From positions 34,288,392 through 34,352,391 of the forward strand of contig CM057142.1 of the NCBI GenBank assembly GCA_029964075.1: a stretch of DNA of 64,000 nucleotides, given 5' to 3'. The first letter of the stretch is position 1. Each line of letters begins with the position of its first letter. Below are positions 32,349 through 45,907 of the stretch, in pieces. Position numbers and translations under genes: made by a program. The notes beneath the pieces were generated by a model, which saw nothing but the letters and a program-made list of their open reading frames with translations, was not told the DNA's origin and ran no database searches. The stretch comes from Patiria pectinifera. Its lineage: Eukaryota > Echinodermata > Asteroidea > Valvatida > Asterinidae.

Positions 32349-34931
32349 TTTCCCTCCATGAGAGCCATAAAACCGAACCCTTTCATTTTTCTTCTCGCAC
32401 TTTATTTGAAACCCTTAGGTTGGGTGTGATCTTGCAGGCTGCTAAGGAAAATAATCAAAAGTGTTTGATGCTTTGCACATCATGAGAAGCCTGTGGATGC
32501 AAGCATTGCAAGCAAGTGCAAGGCAAGTCTCGCTTACCAGCCAGCCTGCTAAGAGTACTGGCTGACTAAGGGCCGTCATGAGAGAAAGACAAGATATCAC
32601 CGGCGTGTGGTCGCTGATGAAGGCCGGAAGTCTTCAATGCAGTTTTCGTTCGGATGCAACAATGCCTATATACGGCACATCACTAGCTTAGCGCGGGGTT
32701 GTCTCAGTGGCACACCCTGGATGGGAGAAAGGATGTTCGAAAAGAAGTTGGAAGGGAACAATTCGTTCACAAGCCAAACCACAAGTTATGTCAATCACAA
32801 GATTCGAATCACAAGTCGGGACAAAAATAACAGAGGTTGAACAATATACAAAGGACTGTCATTGTCTCAGTTCATTTGAATACTTGAACCTTGACGTGAG
32901 ACTGGATTGACTTGTGATCGCCTTTTGATGACTTGTGGTGAATTGTGACTGGCTCCATTACAACCCTGATGGGACGGCATGACTGCATTTTATACATGTA
33001 TGACGTGATAAACCTTCCTTATGCGCTGCCTCCGTTGCGTGTCTCAAAGGCAGCGCCGTAGCTACGGGGGGGGGGGGGGGGCGCACGCCCCCACACAAAA
33101 TCGTCGCCCCCAGTCGCCCCGAGTCGCCCCCACTGGATATTTGCCAATCAAAAAAAATCACAGTCCTATAAGTTACTATGTGAGCGTGTCACAAGCTGAA
33201 GTGGCTTTTGGCACGCTTCATGTTTATTTTTCAAGAAAACCTTGTTTGACGCCGATTGGCTGTTTAGTATAACGTCCCGTGGAAATCGAATAGCTTCATC
33301 TATTAGTCTGACAGTGACCATGATGTCAGTTTTGAACAGCGCCCCAGGATGGGAAAATAGTGTCCAGCCCCCCCCCCTCCCACACACACACACACACACA
33401 TCGCCGAATTGAAAATTGGGGACCTTCGGGAATTGGGGACCCTATTGTCCTCTATTGTTCAATTGCAGAAACAAGCTCACACACCCACATAAATTATATA
33501 TTGTAAATCGAGGTTTTTTTTTTTATTGTTCCTCTTCCCTTTTCATTTGTTTATTCTTTTTTTACAACAGCTCGCATTGGTTTTGTACACGTTTTCTAAC
33601 CGAGGAGTCCTCGATTTGGTTCCTGTCTTCAATTCATCGATAATGCTGCGCGTGTGTGTGTCCTCGATTGACACCATAAACAAACGCACACATGTAGCCT
33701 GTGTACGTGTTTACATACTCATATTTGCCTGCAATCGGGAACCCCTATTGTCCCTCTCTTGTTTGTACTATAAGTTTTTAGGAAGATCTCCCATATGTTT
33801 TGTAAACGATCGTCAAATTGGGGACCTTCGGGAATGGGGACCCTATTGTCCTCTACTGTTTAATACTACTACTGATAATAAACTGTGTACGATCAATGCT
33901 ACAACTTTCTAGAGTATCTTTTCTTTGTGTACAAAACATTGTTTGAACTACCGTAACGGGCATAGTTGACACTTGTTGTTACTGAAATGTGCACGATCAA
34001 TACTACATGTATGTGTTCAAAGCATTGATTTGAACTACGGGCCAGTTAAAGTATACCCAGTAACCCGAGTCCCCTAACCCTTGGCGACAGGTCGGTGAAC
34101 AACAAAAAACAGGGTTAACAAATTAAGTGAAGAATTTGGAAGAATCTGTTAAAATAGAGTTTTGGAAGAACAAGATTAGTCAAACATTATAATTAAAATT
34201 TGAATGGCACTTGCGGGGTTATATTCACAGGCTATTCCATGAGTGTGTTCTGGGGAAAGGAATTGAAGTCAACTATACTGACAACTATTTTATTAGGACG
34301 CAACTATTTTCGTCAGTTAATAAAGACATTTTATTAAATTGAACATAATAGTACAGATACTGACTGAAGTATAATCCAAGACCCACTAAATGTTAAATGA
34401 ATTATAATAATTACTATATTATTCTGCCATTGTTTGTTCTTTAAATCAATCTAATCCACTTAATCTAGTAATACCCGCGGTACTTATGATGAATATTTTG
34501 CTTTATGTGATTTTTTTGGGTTTTACTTGAAGCAACAATATTGCTCATAATCTTGACTAAAACAGTTCTTGAGTAGGGTGCGTAACAACTAATCTGTTGA
34601 AGTTTAAGCTCAGTGGATACTATACATTTTGAAAAAAAAACGGAGAAAAAGTATGTAAAATATTACAGTTTCTGTGGGTTCTTTTAAATACATTTAATTG
34701 TACATGTAATAATCGGTTTATAATGTTAACAAAATGACGGTTTAGTAAAGTTTATTCATCCCAAGATCGGAAAATTATTTTAAGCTTTGCTCGTAGTTGA
34801 TTTTTCTGGTTTTTTGTTTTGTATGGTTTTTTTTTCTTAATTTGTTTTATATATATATATTTTTCAGTTTTTAGATATACATTTATAGATTGATATATAT
34901 ATATATATTTTTAGTTTTTAGATATACATTT
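32349..34931. other. Gene-free stretch to the end of unit 1
   Basis: No supported gene. It contains a G-run at 33066-33082 followed by C-rich repeats that look like the end of a decayed DNA transposon, a (CA)n tract at 33381-33400, and a direct repeat (33407-33466 and 33810-33868, sharing GGGGACCTTCGGGAA and GGGGACCCTATTGTCCTCTA). A TA-rich tract at 34850-34905 precedes a short direct repeat at the unit junction. The equivalent is 61083-63731. Confidence 0.6.
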
Positions 34932-35549
34932 ATAGATTGATTTGATGCCTTCAGACGATACCAAACACATTTTTTGAACTACCAAGTTAAAATACCAACT
35001 CTTAAACTAAGTTAAAGAACGAATATTTCAGGCATGGTCCCGGGCGTCCTTTACTTCAGAATGTAGTCTGAAAACTTCCAGCGTCCCCCCCCCTTGGTAA
35101 ACTCTCAGTTAATGTATGTAAATGTTTTGACAACTATCATGACAGATTTTCCCACCAATATTTGCCCGAGACTCAGTCCTCTAAACTTATAACAAATTCC
35201 CTATTTCCCAAATTCGTGCGACGAAAAAAAATTGCATATCAATCGTCACCAGTGTATACGGAAGCAAGTTTGCAGAAAACACACAATTGAAAGATGTCTA
35301 ATTTGAGGGGAACCAAGCAGCCACAGTATTGACGTCTCATGACTCTATAACGAATCCCTTGAATCCGTGGTGTTCCTGTAAACCTTTACACCAGTGGCGT
35401 ATTATCTGTGCCAGGGAGTATGGGCAATGCGATGACCCAAATCCAAAAATTGCCCGGCCGTGGAAATCGACAAGCGGATTGGAGGGAGTTGCTGGACATC
35501 TCATTAGACATGGGAGCGCCGTTTATGATACAGATTATACTCACGCGCC

Positions 35550-35552
35550 TTA
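35550..35552. other. Empty target site of element A
   Basis: Unit 2 reads continuously from the left flank of element A through a single TTA into its right flank. This is the pre-insertion allele or a perfect excision product. Confidence 0.9.
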
Positions 35553-35861
35553 ACGTTACATCAAAAAGGCGTATTTAAAGCTTTCGTATTTTTTTCTCCG
35601 CTTTTCAGTGCTTTTGAATACTTTCTTTTCCTTACCACGGAAAAGTGGTGGTGGTGGTGGTGGAGGAGGGGAGCCGGGGGGGGGGGGAGATCCAATAACA
35701 CATCTCCCCAGTCAAAAGTGGAGGGAGTATACCCCCCATCCCCATCGGACCTTCTTTACACTACCGTGTAAAACTTTCAAATATTACAACAGTGTAAACG
35801 TTTGAATCAAAGTATATCAGAAACTCTTTTGTCGACTACGTAGCCCATTCCACACGTTCTT

Positions 35862-36746
35862 TTACAGGCCAGTTTCTGAGACAGTCTCATAGACAGCAGG
35901 AACCTCACGATTGAAACGCCTCCAGAACATTTGGCGTGATCCCTCTTTGAAACCAGGCACCAGCATCCAGTAGATCCAAGGGTTGATCATCGGGGCCAGA
36001 CAATAGACCATTCCAGTAATCCAGAAGACCGCATTTTTATACTCAAAATTTCTGTGAAGGTAGTTCACCATCTGCATCACGCTAAAGGGCATCCAACAGA
36101 TGAATGACGTGATTAGAATCAGAGTGAAAGTGACCAGCAAGCGGCGGGTCTGACGCACTCGGGTGCGGACCTGATCCTCGATGCATGATGTCTGCAATGG
36201 CGGGCTGGATGCGAGAGGAGTAGTGTAACCCTTGATCTTACGGAAAACGACGATATAAAGACCAGCGGTTATCAACCAAAAGACGAACACAGTCAGGGGC
36301 TTGATCACTCCTTCAAAGAGGGCTTCACCTGGGGAATGGGGCACGAATTCCGGAACGATCTGGATAGTGAGTGAGACGATCCAAATGAGAACGCAGACTG
36401 CCACCAAGCGGTTCCTGGTGACCAACACGTCGTAGCGAGCCGTGTCTACAAAGGACACTGCCAGATAGCGGTTGATGCCTTCGGCAAGGATTGTCCAAAC
36501 GCCGACGAAGTAGCCCGAGAAAAAGATAGAGAAGAGAATTTCGGATCCTCCCCAAGTGAATGCGATGGCCATGACGGCGTAGAACAAGTCAGCCAGCGTC
36601 AGGTTGATGAGGAAGCCGTAGTACTTCATTCTGAGACGGCTGGTACAAGCAAACACCACTAACACCAAGAGATTCTCCACCGTGGCCACCGTGGCACACC
36701 CCGTCAGTGCGTACCTGGCTCCAGTGATGATGTCGATGGCGCTCAT
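35862..36746 (-). CDS. Class A (rhodopsin-like) GPCR, unit 2 copy
   Basis: Tandem paralogue of the receptor at 5226-6110, also 294 residues, one exon and intact. I count seven base differences: three silent, and four giving A19T (TM1), Y137H (second extracellular loop), D233N and E237K (third extracellular loop). The motifs D53, NRY, CWMP and NPWIY are all kept and the disulfide cysteines are again missing. The start is the ATG at 36744-36746. It is about 30 kb from its partner in the same orientation, consistent with origin by the segmental duplication. Loop changes with two charge alterations could affect ligand recognition, but that is inference. Confidence 0.88.
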   Translation of the reverse strand: MSAIDIITGARYALTGCATVATVENLLVLVVFACTSRLRMKYYGFLINLTLADLFYAVMAIAFTWGGSEILFSIFFSGYFVGVWTILAEGINRYLAVSFVDTARYDVLVTRNRLVAVCVLIWIVSLTIQIVPEFVPHSPGEALFEGVIKPLTVFVFWLITAGLYIVVFRKIKGYTTPLASSPPLQTSCIEDQVRTRVRQTRRLLVTFTLILITSFICWMPFSVMQMVNYLHRNFEYKNAVFWITGMVYCLAPMINPWIYWMLVPGFKEGSRQMFWRRFNREVPAVYETVSETGL

Positions 36747-37029
36747 GGTTTCAACGTACGTCGTACCCTTACCTGAAGAATTTTTATCTGGGATAACAAA
36801 CACATAGACGACCACTTTCAAATTACGGTGTTTATTTGTTTGATTAAAACACCAAGGACAAATTAATCTGGAATTGTAATCAGTAAAGTCAACTAACGGG
36901 ACAGACTTTAAAACCTTGGGACCGCTCAGGTTCGTGGCATGTTTGGCTGACCGAGGCTCGGTCTCATTAAAAAATATTTAGAATCGTGCAATTTTAGAAG
37001 TTGAAAGCTTCTTGTAATTAAACCCATTA

Positions 37030-40000
37030 TAGTGGAGCTGCTTAGGTTCATTTTTGGCCCAAATCGTGCACTTTGTGGTAAAAGCATGAAATTTGGCAAA
37101 TGGGGTCAAAATGGGCTAGAATTCATTTTAAGATCGGGACCCATCCTGGATCTTGCCCATTTTGGGGGCGGAGCTTGATTTTTTTTAAAAATGGGTGCAA
37201 ACAATACAAACTCATAAAAACTGTATTTAACATCCATTTTCCTTGTTTTTATATGGTTTGAAATAAACTTAAACATAGAATATAACATTCTAGCATTCGA
37301 ACACCAGTTAATTTCCACCCATTTTGTGGGCGAGGCCTACATGTACAAAAGAGGCGGTATATCAGTTTGGTTCTAATATGGAAAACATTATTCGGTTTGG
37401 TAGTAAAATCCTGAAAATTGGCAGGTCCTGTTAAAATGGGCTGAAAATAATTTTAAGAGGTGAACACATCTTGGATCTTGCACAATTTTGGGGGGCGGAG
37501 CTTGATTTTTCAAAAAGGGGAGTGCAAAAAATAAAAAACTCAGAAAAACTGTATTTAACATCCATTTTCCTTTGTTCTTCATGCTTGAAATAAACTTAGA
37601 CGTGAGATATAACTTTATGAGAAATAACACGTTAAAATTGTGCAGCAGCAGGATTCCAGTAGAACCAGTGAGTTTGGTGGTTTGAGACATCATCTTACAT
37701 TGAAAGACATCATCTTACATTGCCGACGCGCATGGCTATGGCGACGCGCGCGCATACCAGAAACCAGAGCCTTTTTGGCCTAATAATCGTTTACTTCGTT
37801 TCCTATAAATAAAAGGGAGTAAATGCTTCAGATTTCAAATATGCACTTGTCATTTACAAGGCTGGGTTGGGGCAACCTTGAAATTATAAAGCAAAATAAT
37901 TCTGCGCATAAACTACTGCATTTATTAAAGTTCATAAAGTACAAATGATACCATATGTTTGTATGAATAAAGCATGGCATCTGCTTTTTCTACCACTTTC
38001 GAAGCATTTACTCGCATCTGTATGAATGAAAATTAAGCAAACACTTTTACTAAAAACCATTTGCTCTTGAGTAAATGGCCTGCAAAATGTAAAGCTTTAC
38101 ACGCTTATAAGTTTGCAGAAAATAAAACTATCGTAACCGAAACGGAAAGCGGCACAGGGGAGGGTCACGTGCTGGAGGACCGATACAAAAAAAGCGCATC
38201 AAACGTGACGAACGCAATGCCGTTTACGTGCACAATGCGCTGTGCATCGGCACCCATGGTCTACACGTGGATTGGGTTTTCAGTCCCTACCTGATTCCGT
38301 GGGTTTTCCCCAGACTATTCTTCTGGGGGTTTCCTCCCACCTCTAAAACTGTAATTTCTTCTCATTGTCTTCTCTCTACGTTTTTTTTTCCGGGGTTTGC
38401 GAGCTACAGTGCCTGGGGCATGCACTTTTGAGGATTACTTCGTTTCGTATGAATATAAAGGAGTAAATGCTTCAGATTTTAAATATGCACTTGTCATTTA
38501 CAAGGCTGGGTTGGGGCAACCTTGAAATTATAAAGTAAAATAATTCTGCGAAAAAATTACTGCATTTAATAAAAGTTCATAAAGTACAAATGAAACCATG
38601 TTTGTATGAATAAAACATGGCATTTGCTTTTGCTACCACTTTGAAGCATTTACTCGCATCTGTATGAATGAAAATTAAGCAAGCACTTTTACTAAAAACC
38701 GTTTGCTAAATTCTGAAAATAATAACTTTTTACACCTTTTAAGCTTTTGCTACACTACAAGCGTTTACTTCGTTTCTTATGAATAAAAAGGAGTAAATGC
38801 TTCAGATTTCAAATATTTACTTGTCATATTTCAAGGTTGGGTTGGGGCTACCTTGAAAATATAAATGCACATAATTCTGCGCAAAAATTACTGCATTTAT
38901 TAATGTTAATCGCGAAAAAGTACAAATAATACCATACGGTAGTTCGTATGAATAAAAACTGGCATTTGCATTACTCCCATCTGTATGAATAAAAATTAAG
39001 CAAAGGCTTTTACTGAAAACCATTTGCTCTTGAGTAAATGACCTGCAAAATGTAAGCTTTACACGTTTATAGGTTTGCAGAAAATAAAACTATCGAAACC
39101 GAAACGGAAAGCGGCACTGGGGAGGGTCACGTGCTGGAGGACAGATACAAAAAAGCGCACCAAACGTGACGAACGTAATGCCGTTTACGCGCACAATGCG
39201 CTGTGCATCGGCACCCATGGTCTACATGTCGATTGGGTTTTCAGTCCCTACCTGATTCCGTGGGTTTTCCCCAGACTATTCTTCTGGGGTTTTCCTCCCA
39301 CCTCTAAAACTGTAAATTTTTGCTGGTAAAAACACAACTTTTCCATCGGTTAACTATGTTTACCATACACTGTAAAGATATGTTTAAACGGTTGCAAGAC
39401 TAATTGTTGCCCTTTAGGGGTGGAGCTACATTTTAAGGTAGGCGGCTATAAAAAAGTCATATCTAAAATTGGTATGATTGTCTACAAGTAACTTACACGG
39501 GGTAAGTAAAAAAAAAAGGAAACCCAAATGGCAGGACAAATTTTTTTAATGAAGTTCTGCATGAAACACTATCAAAATCAAAATATGAAGCCCAATTTAT
39601 AAGCTTTGTTTTAGTACAAGAATCATTCAAATCACCTATGTACTTTTCAAGTTACAGAATTTTAAACACAAACACCGTCTTAAAAGTTCTGTCAGCAAAA
39701 CGAAAACACTTCACATATGGGGGGATGCGCTGGAATTGTTTTCGTTTTGCTGAAAGAACACACACCATTTTTTGTGATACGTGGACAGAACTTTAAAACA
39801 GTGGTTGTGTTTAAAATTCCGTAACTTGAATAGTACATATGAGTGATTTGAATGATTCTTGTACTAAAAGAAAGCTTATGAATCGGCTTTCATATCCTAG
39901 ATTTTGAAAGTACTACGTGTACATGCAAAACGTTATTACAAAATAACATTTTGCACATAATATAAAAAATGAAGACCCTCGATAATTCTATCATATCCCA

Positions 40001-41671
40001 CGAAAATCATATTGATTTTATATTGATTTTTTTATATTGATTTTTAAAGATCAAATCTATTAATCTCTAACGAGACGTCACGTAACCCATTATGACGTCA
40101 TCATGACGTCACTTCAATTTTCATCTATAATACATCCCGGTCTAGGTACATACCAACTTTCAACCCAATCGGACCAGTGGTTCTGTAGATATTGGCCTTC
40201 AAAATATGCAATTTTAATATGGCGTCACATGTCACGTGACGTCATATTAAAAATAAAAAGATGAAATAAAAAAGACACAATGTCTGTTTGCAAACAGAAC
40301 ACAGGGCTTTTCGCATTTTACAAATGTTTATGTTTCGTTGGTCCTTTTGCAGTCACTTGTCATAGTGCTTCATGCAGTTAAAGGTTGTTCAAATGCTTAG
40401 AATAATTCCTAATATATAATTTTATCACATGACGCACATGCCCTGCAATGACATCATGTTTAAAACCCTTCTCAATACACATTTTGTCATTGTGGTATTG
40501 GTTTGAACCAAGTTTAATGTCAATCCGATGAAAGAAAGTGTGCAATTTTGGAAGCAGAATAAAATCATAAACATTAAAAAAATCATTAAAAAAAATCAAA
40601 TGATGACGTCATCGTGACGTCATTTCGGACTTTTCATACTAGTACCATTATCTACTTACCCAAGTTTTTCAAAAATGTTGTGCAAATACCTATTACCTAA
40701 CAAACCGAATACAAAAAAGAATTTTTAACTTTGCATGTTGCGTTCGTGAGATATGGCTAAACGGTCCAAAAATTCAAATATTCATATAAAATCTCAGGAT
40801 GGCGTCATCATGACGTCACTTCATTTTTTTACCTATAACACATCCCGGTCTGGCCACATACCAAGTTTCAACCCAATCGGACTCTGTAGATAAAGGACTT
40901 CAGAAATATGACAAGTAAATATTTGAAATCTGAAGCATTTACTTCTTTTATATTCATACTAGTAAACGCTTATAGTGTAGCAAACCCCGAAAAAAAAACG
41001 TATAGAGAAGACAATGAGAACAAAGATCATTTTCCCTCATTTGAATCAAGCAGCTCTAATATACCGCCTCTTTACATATTTAGCCACGCCCGCAAAAGGG
41101 TGAAAATAACACGTGTTGAATGTTAGATTACATCCACTTTGTTTCAAAGCATGAGAAACAAAGTGGATGTAAAATACAGTTTTCTGAGTTTTCTATTTTT
41201 GCACTCCCCTTTTTGAAAAATCAAGCTCCGCCCCCCAAATGGGCAAGATCCAAGATGCGTTCACCTCTAAAAATTATGTTCAGCCCATTTCAATTGGATA
41301 TGCCAATTTTCAGAATTTTACCACCAAACTGAATGATGTTTTCCATATTAGAACCAAACTGCTAAGATATACCCCCTTTTTTACCATTTAGACCACGCCC
41401 ACAAAATGGGTGGAAAATAACAGGTGTTAGAATGCTAGAATGTCTTATTTCATGTTTAAGTTTATTTCAAAGCGTAAAAAACAAGGAAATTTGATGTTAA
41501 ATACAGTTTTCATGAGTTTGTATTGTTTGCACCCCCTTGAAAAAAAAATCAAGCTCCGCCCCCAAAATGGGCAAGATGCACGATGGGTCCCGATCTTAAA
41601 ATGATTTTTAGCCCATTTTGACCCCACATGTCAAATTTCATGCTTTTACCACAAAGTGCACGATGTTTCGC
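37030..41671. mobile_element. Element B, right terminus deleted (unit 2)
   Basis: This copy has the same left end as element B in unit 1, preceded by TTA. It keeps a right arm at 40893-41671 that is the reverse complement of the left arm, but the final bases of the right terminus are lost: the sequence jumps after 41671 into what in unit 1 is DNA near 10118. The two copies together reveal the complete element, each having lost what the other kept. The interior is expanded at 37649-38895. Confidence 0.8.
37649..38895. repeat. Unit 2-specific expansion inside element B
   Basis: Absent from unit 1 (junction near 7013). It contains two of three degenerate repeats of a 250-330 bp module (from about 37810, 38455 and 38785, with GGAGTAAATGCTTCAGATTT) and a second copy (38041-38360) of the module at 39005-39320. 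Unit 1 may have lost it by recombination between these repeats. No gene is visible. Confidence 0.7.
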
Positions 41672-41877
41672 ACGAAGCATTCGTTATTACTTGGTTTAAA
41701 TGCAAAAATATAAATGCATAACGTATAAGTAAATAATGCATGAGCTAGCGTATACAATATGGTACACGTAAATTATTTGGATTGATGGTTGGAGTTTTAG
41801 TTCAGTGCTGCATGATCAGTGCACGGTATGAATACCTAAGGTATCAATAATATGAGACAGGGTATTTGTCTTTACCA

Positions 41878-42612
41878 TACAGGGTGAGAAAAAAAAAACG
41901 AACCCAAATGGCAGGACCAATTTTCGAATGAAGTTTTGCCAGTAGCACTTTTAAAATCGAGGATAATAAAACCAATCAATAAGTTTTCTTTTAGTACAAG
42001 AATCATTCAAATCACTCTCAGCAAAACGAAATCGATACACACACATCCCTATGTGAATTGTTTTCGTCTTGCTGAAAGAACACTAACCTTTTTTGTGATC
42101 CGTGGACCGAACATTAAAACGGTGTTTGTGTTCAAAATTCCCTAACTGGAAAAGTACATGAGTGATTTGAATGTTTCTTGTACTAAAGAAAAGCCTATTT
42201 ATTGGGATTTCATATTGAAAGTGCTACAGGCAAAACTTCATTCAGGAAATTGGTCCTGCCATACATGTTTACGTTACATAACTAGTGTGGACATTTCTTT
42301 GTTTTCGTGTATACACAGTTAAGAAAAACCTCTGGGAAAAAATTCATTTTACTCACACTGTGAAAACACTTTCAACCCAATTTTGTTTCTATGATTCCCT
42401 TTAGTGTTTCTCTTAATTTTGCCACAGATAAACCTAACCCAAAAATGTCTGTTAACCTGTTTTTTTAGAGAGGGGGAAACACTGTGTGGACGTGGGCAAG
42501 TCCATAAAACGTCGCTGCTACCCGGTTTACGTGGTCATCTTTTGTTCGGTAGTCCACACAGTGAATGTAATGCTTACATTTGTGTTTCGTGTTTTTTTTT
42601 ACCCACCCTGTA
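41878..42612. mobile_element. Putative TA-flanked element containing a palindromic MITE (unit 2)
   Basis: This is the counterpart of 10320-11051, with the same outer CAGGGTG ends and inner palindrome (about 41908-42263). It differs by scattered substitutions and short indels. Confidence 0.55.
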
Positions 42613-43157
42613 TATTTACGGAGAGTATAGTCCTCAGAAAATAGTGCAGCTGAATTGTGAATTATACCTATTCGTTTGAATTAAAACACGAAAGAATAGA
42701 ATTACTGCAAATTGGCATAATTATCATTTAAACATAATTTAATACACGGAACACTTTAGTCAAAAGTGGTACCAAAAAATTAACCAACTGCAGTCCTCAG
42801 CTACATTATTAAAAATGTCTTTATTATATGAACGACTGCTAACGAACGTAAACAACTGTGCCCATCCCGACAGACCTCCTTAAGCCACCTTCAATGACTG
42901 GTGTGTTTTTTTTTAAAATCTGGAATGATACCACTAATAGACGGAATAATTTCACAGGGCCCTACTTTGTACCAGTCCTATCTTCACTTTGAGTAAGGAT
43001 TTTCTCGTTAAATCGGTATGGTACGTTTCCGGGTGATTGCAAATGTTCCTTTAAAACCATAACTTCAGTGAAACATTACTAAGCTTGTCACCTGGAATCA
43101 TAACTGAGCACCCCCTCAAAGAAATAAAACAAATTATTTTCGTTTTGGTAACTTACC

Positions 43158-44980
43158 TTCCAATTCAGTCGTTCCTCAACCGATCTAATTGCACGAAGTC
43201 CACAGTATGATGTACTTTTCCAAATCGACGTCGGTGGATGAATGATTGCATTCTTCCAAAATAGGGGGCGCTCTTCAAAACCGGCCATTATGCAAACTTC
43301 GCATTAGTTTTCTTTTGGGGCTTGGTTTTCATATTCCTCGTTCAAAACAGAACTCTATATACCATTTTGGAAATGGTTACTGAAAACAAATTATCAAACA
43401 TTTTAGGGCCAGTTTTGTTGTCGTCGCGAGGGGCACATATATGCTGGGAGGGGCGCATTTATGTCAGGCAGAGGGGCACTTGGGTAAATCTGGGGGGCGG
43501 GAGGAGTTCCCAGCCCCCCCCCCGGTTACGCCGCCCCAGTTACTGCGGATACTGAGCGGCGAAATGCCGAAGCCAGACGGCGACGCCACGAAAGGCAACA
43601 AGGGCGCAACTGATGTACGCCCGAACTCTTCGATGACGGAGATCTGCCCACACATACCTGGGTCCGGGCATGCAGCGCGCGTCCGGGCATAGGACTCTCA
43701 CAATCAGGGCACCTTCCAGAAATTGTTAATGATCATTCTTCAGTGGGGAACATTTGCCAGTACATGTCACATGCACTAAAAGGCAAGCATATGCTGGATC
43801 TCCTAAAGGTCCGTGTAATGTAATGTTTTTAATTAATCCATGAAGTGCATTCTTGTGTCCCATTTGACCTTGTTTTCAAAATTTTGTATTTCTTAATTGC
43901 GCCATGAATAATGGTAGTCATATCAACTTAATTGATAGTTTGAACTAAACTTTGTTTCGATATGGTCACACTAATAAGTATATGCATTTGTATTGAAATT
44001 AATACGCGAAGTGGACTTCTGTTTCGTTTTAATATCGTTTTATTATAGGTTTTCCCAGCTATTTTAAAACGTTTATTGTTCGAATTCATTGTTTATTCAA
44101 ATTCGTCCATTAATATCGATTAAGTGCTCTCAATTTGTTTAATTTCGTCTTTTGTCAGACAATTTCAAATTCAGTTCAAGCAAATTTAAACAATGAGCAC
44201 ACGACACGTTTTCGTCCCGGAGATTTCCATTTCGTCTCGTCTATGCCAAACCTTGTTGTTCAGAAATCAAATTCGTCTAATTGATTGATATCAGACGAAT
44301 TCGATCTTTGAATGCTGCCATTCGGCAACAGCTTGGACCAATTCGATCTGTTGTGACTAATATTCTCAACCCGGTGACTAAAGAGGATGACCAAGCTTTG
44401 AAATTGAATGGTAAATCACTAAAGTGGTTTTCTTAAAAGCGTGTGAAATATGTCGAGGACGACATTGAATGATAGAGTTGCTGAATTTGAATGAAATATC
44501 TTTTACAATAGCCGGGAAAACCTATACCATAGCCTTGCCGAGCAGATGTGAATTTCAAACTCAACCAAGGTAAACAAAAAATAGAGGCTAAAAAAAAACA
44601 CATAAAAAGATATGTGCTGACCAAGCATTTAGGGGTCGGATGAGCCATCACAATGAGCCCATGCCAACCCCTTATAGGCCTCTTCTGGGATCTCGGCGGT
44701 CCCAGCCTATAGCCTACACACTTCCTTTCCTGTCCATCCATAATTATAATCCCGGAGGGCCAGGCACCATGTAAAAGCAAAGAGCTAGGGAGGAACAAGG
44801 CGGCACCCTAAGCCCTGATCCTCCGAGTGGACCACATGCCTTGAACCTGTACGAAGATGCACAAACCTGGATTTCGCAGACAGTCCCAGCAGCAGAGCTT
44901 ACCGAATAAGCTAAGGTACTTTAGCACGAGAAACTAAATCTCTTATAGTCAATGCGTGAACGAGTACGATAAAAAAAAAT
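43158..44980. other. Gene-free stretch (unit 2)
   Basis: Equivalent of 11598-13732 with the 11688-12017 segment missing. It keeps the two minus-strand splice-donor strings (at about 43150-43156 and 43648-43654) and the right end of a hAT-like remnant near 43539. No supported gene. Confidence 0.5.
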
Positions 44981-45053
44981 ACACCAGCGGGATTCGAAAC
45001 CGGGGCCCACTAGTGTGTACGACAAATCGTAACCACTCGGCAAGTTCGTTACC
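44981..45053 (-). ncRNA. tRNA-derived sequence, Leu/Ser-like boxes (unit 2)
   Basis: This is the duplicate of 13733-13805 with the same A and B boxes and a longer T-run (nine Ts). The cloverleaf is equally degenerate. Confidence 0.5.
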
Positions 45054-45179
45054 TTAGTTCTCTTTATAAAAAAGTTGTCTTTATAGGCGAGGAAACGCGC
45101 CGGGATGAGTCGACATTTTTTTAAGGAATAATCGTCGAAGAGCCAAATAAAATATATTATAAATAATAAATATATTATA

Positions 45180-45345
45180 AGTCGGTAGAGTGCCATTTTC
45201 AGATCATCATTCTGGGGTTGGTGGTTCAATCCTGAGGTTGTCAACAACGACATATTTTTTTTCCGTCAGAGCGGAGGGGGTGGGGGAGTGACGACGACAC
45301 GTGACTTTTGACGTCACCACCCTTTGCAACCGGAGGTTTATATAG
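45180..45345 (+). repeat. Isolated tRNA-like monomer (unit 2)
   Basis: Counterpart of 13931-14095, with the same partial A box and the same CACGTG and TGACGTCA sites. Confidence 0.8.
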
Positions 45346-45907
45346 GCCTATCTTTTGTTTGTAAACATTGGCGCCATTTTGTATGGGCTGCCGTAAGCGC
45401 ATAAATTGAAGCCGTGGTTTGCAACATATTTTTCCAAAATAGTCCTCATAACGCCATCAACACATATATAAAAAGGAATGTGTAGGAATTATTTTGTAGC
45501 TTTGTTGAAAACTAGTGCAGGGCCCTTCAAAAAAATGCACCTGTTCGGTAGGGGCAATTTCAAAATGCTCATATTATGCAAACAACGCACACGATTCAAT
45601 TGTGTTGTTTTCACAGGTTAAACTCACACTCATAGGTTGAGCGCACTTTGTACATGTCGCCATACATCCCCGGCACTGATATTCACCCATACGACGGACA
45701 GACAGACAGACCGACCGACAGACAGACAGACCGACAGACAGACAGACAGAGATTCCTGGAATTATTTTAAGGATGTTGTATTTTCAAGTATCAAATAATA
45801 TTTTGGTGATCTGTAATAACTCTTCTTCGCTTTTGCAGTGTTGGACCTTCCATAGTTTTGCAGGCCGTGGTTGGAGAAAATTCATTTTGCCAACCAAGCG
45901 CAGAAAG

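Larger units (their letters stand above)
1..34931. repeat. Tandem segmental duplication, unit 1
   Basis: The sequence from base 1 recurs from 34932 and from 63732 in the same orientation, so this is one unit of a tandem duplication. Gene order, MITEs and intergenic DNA match unit 2 throughout apart from indels. It is 6.1 kb longer than unit 2, mainly because of element A (4.3 kb) and a LINE (5.3 kb), partly offset by a shorter tRNA-like array. Base 1 is where the window starts and not necessarily a biological breakpoint. Confidence 0.95.
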
